From positions 10,135,002 to 10,199,001 of the forward strand of contig CM022666.1 in assembly GCA_012295275.1 (NCBI GenBank): DNA of 64,000 nucleotides, written 5' to 3'. Origin of the DNA: Chrysomallon squamiferum (taxonomy: Eukaryota > Mollusca > Gastropoda > Neomphalida > Peltospiridae). Shown here piece by piece: positions 62,856 through 64,000 of this stretch. Position numbers and translations under genes: made by a program. The notes beneath the pieces were generated by a model, which ran no database searches, had not been told where the DNA came from, and saw only the letters and a program-made list of their open reading frames with translations. How positions within the stretch are numbered: the first letter of the stretch is position 1; each line of letters starts with the position of its first letter.

Positions 62856-63694
62856 AAACACAACCATCTCCAATTTTTATGAAACTTTATACTTGTTTAC
62901 TGGGATCCCACAGCATCAAATCTGAAATTGCAGACCAATCGGACCAGTGGTGTGGGTGATATGGCCTCCCAAATTTTGAAATTTTTGCCAAAAATGGGTG
63001 TGACCACCAACCTTTCAACCCTCATATCTTAGGAACTACTGGGCAAATCTTCATCAAATTGTATTGTTGAAAAGCAATATGACAAAGATTCCAAATCTGC
63101 CATTATTGTTCAGTTTGGAAAAATGTTGGGTACACTGGTGACTGTGTGATCTTTGTTATGACCTTGAAACTGACCATGAGATGATCTTTATTGAAATTTA
63201 ATCTCCCACATGTTAATTAAAACATATAAAAGTTTCCTGGGTGTAATATTTTTTGTTTAGCCATAATATAGATTTAAAAAATGCATGTCCATGAAAATAC
63301 CTTTTCTGCCATTAACATCTGATTAGCTAACACCTGAATGATCAATTCCTGATGCTAGGAATCACCATCTCTTTTGATCACCAAGTAAGACATTATAGGC
63401 CTACATGTATGATCATATGATATCAAACTACTTACTTCCCTCATTATCTTCTCACCAGTTCAGCAGTCACAGAATCATTCAGTAATCCACTTCCCCCATA
63501 GAAGATGCAATAGCAGGTATTCAATGACACAGAAGATGTCCTATTCATTAATCCAACAAGTGTCTTCGTTGTTTGGCCAGTGAAATAACTTAAAAGGTCC
63601 GTGAGGGTGCATGAAACGAATGATGAAGTTGCCATGCTCTTTTGTAACGTCCTCATTTAGCCCAACCCATGCCTCATTGTCATACAGGAAAAAA
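62787..63694. repeat. ~0.9-kb unrelated repeat inside the second LTR element
   Basis: Begins GGGTCATTCCACGTCAAATC next to a 33-base A-run (62820-62852) and ends where Gag homology resumes at 63695. Minus-strand frames near 63660-63540 read FIIRFMHPHGPFKLFHWP and then DTCW. From 63560-63444 comes GGSGLLNDSVTAELVRR. These look like the broken end of a mobile-element protein of a type I have met in invertebrate genomes but cannot name. I found no matching inverted end at 63694, so it is either a truncated insertion or a filler at a deletion. Confidence 0.55.
62820..62852. repeat. A-run, 33 bases
   Basis: Uninterrupted A33 after CACCCCCCCACC. If it marks a retroposed tail, the source would be on the plus strand ending here, but no transcript-like body was recognised. 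Confidence 0.9.
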
Positions 63695-64000
63695 ATGAAT
63701 TTTTAAACCTGTTTCTGATTCAGCATTTTCACTTTCCGAATCACTGGTACCACTTTCTGATTCCGTAAGGTCCCTATCAGAATCTTGATTCACAACATGG
63801 GGTTTAGAATTTTTCTTTTTCAACTTTTTAAATTTCTTTTTTCCTTTTTCCATCTGTTTGCTTTCCTGTGTTTATATTTTTTTCTTTTGATTTCGACATT
63901 TTCTGCTCAAATGTCCTGTTTCATTACACTTATAACAGTTTGCCTTTTTGTAAAAACATGCATCAGGATGATGATTAGTTTTACCGCACCGGATGCATTC
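63695..64000 (-). pseudogene. gag fragment of the second LTR element, running off the window
   Basis: Minus-strand sequence matches 47339-47642 of the first element: the two CCHC knuckles (C-x2-C-x4-H-x4-C) and the Lys-rich and Glu/Ser-rich linker. Homology stops inside the linker at 63695, before the protease. There is at least one lesion in the linker (a TAA in the Lys-rich part near 63867). Confidence 0.85.

Larger units (their letters stand above)
61970..64000 (-). mobile_element. second LTR element, minus strand, rearranged and running off the window
   Basis: Order on the minus strand: Gag knuckle region (64000-63695), about 0.9 kb of unrelated repeat (63694-62787), C-terminal pol (62785-62483), 3' untranslated region (62482-62169), polypurine tract, and LTR (62158-61970). 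Protease, reverse transcriptase, RNase H and most of integrase are gone. It belongs to the same family as the element at 46512-48656. Confidence 0.85.

Overview
This window is from an AT-rich, intron-containing animal genome. There are no bacterial operons. The genes are split by GT/AG introns, and the rest is satellite DNA, microsatellites, Ty3/Gypsy-type LTR elements, a LINE relic and a degraded integrase. Long TTA/TTTA/GTT microsatellites plus this mix of retroelements suggest a marine invertebrate, perhaps a mollusc. The phylum is an inference that I cannot prove from the sequence.

Layout: (1) 1-34375 is one satellite family built from ~101-bp monomers. Clean stretches are ordered as a seven-monomer, ~708-bp higher-order repeat. 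Orientation flips at a 200-N gap (10134-10333), and a second 200-N gap (34376-34575) separates the array from the rest. (2) 35717-37445, minus strand, holds five 3' exons of an HSP70-family gene that best resembles HSPA14. It has one frameshift and one apparently lost splice acceptor. (3) 37.8-40.0 kb is a tandem array of a ~0.4-0.6 kb unit. (4) 40.0-42.0 kb and 55.5-57.7 kb are two copies of a composite repeat: a unique core with arms of a 57-bp subrepeat pointing outward on both sides. This resembles foldback elements. (5) 45340-50500, plus strand, is a short-chain dehydrogenase/reductase (SDR) gene, 3-hydroxybutyrate-dehydrogenase-like, with seven recognisable exons, one missing exon and one frameshift. 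A recent LTR retroelement (46512-48656) sits in one of its introns. (6) 51.26-55.50 kb is a second satellite, period 169 bp, with traces of a 676-bp four-monomer unit. (7) 58.4-61.0 kb holds an integrase relic (minus) and a LINE RNase H relic (plus). (8) 61970-64000, minus strand, is an older copy of the same LTR family. Most of its pol is gone and ~0.9 kb of unrelated repeat lies in its place.

Only two host genes are supported, and both carry lesions as given. These may be true decay or consensus errors, because parts of the satellite also look badly polished. The most unusual structures are the seven-monomer satellite array and the paired foldback-like elements that bracket the SDR gene and the 169-bp satellite.
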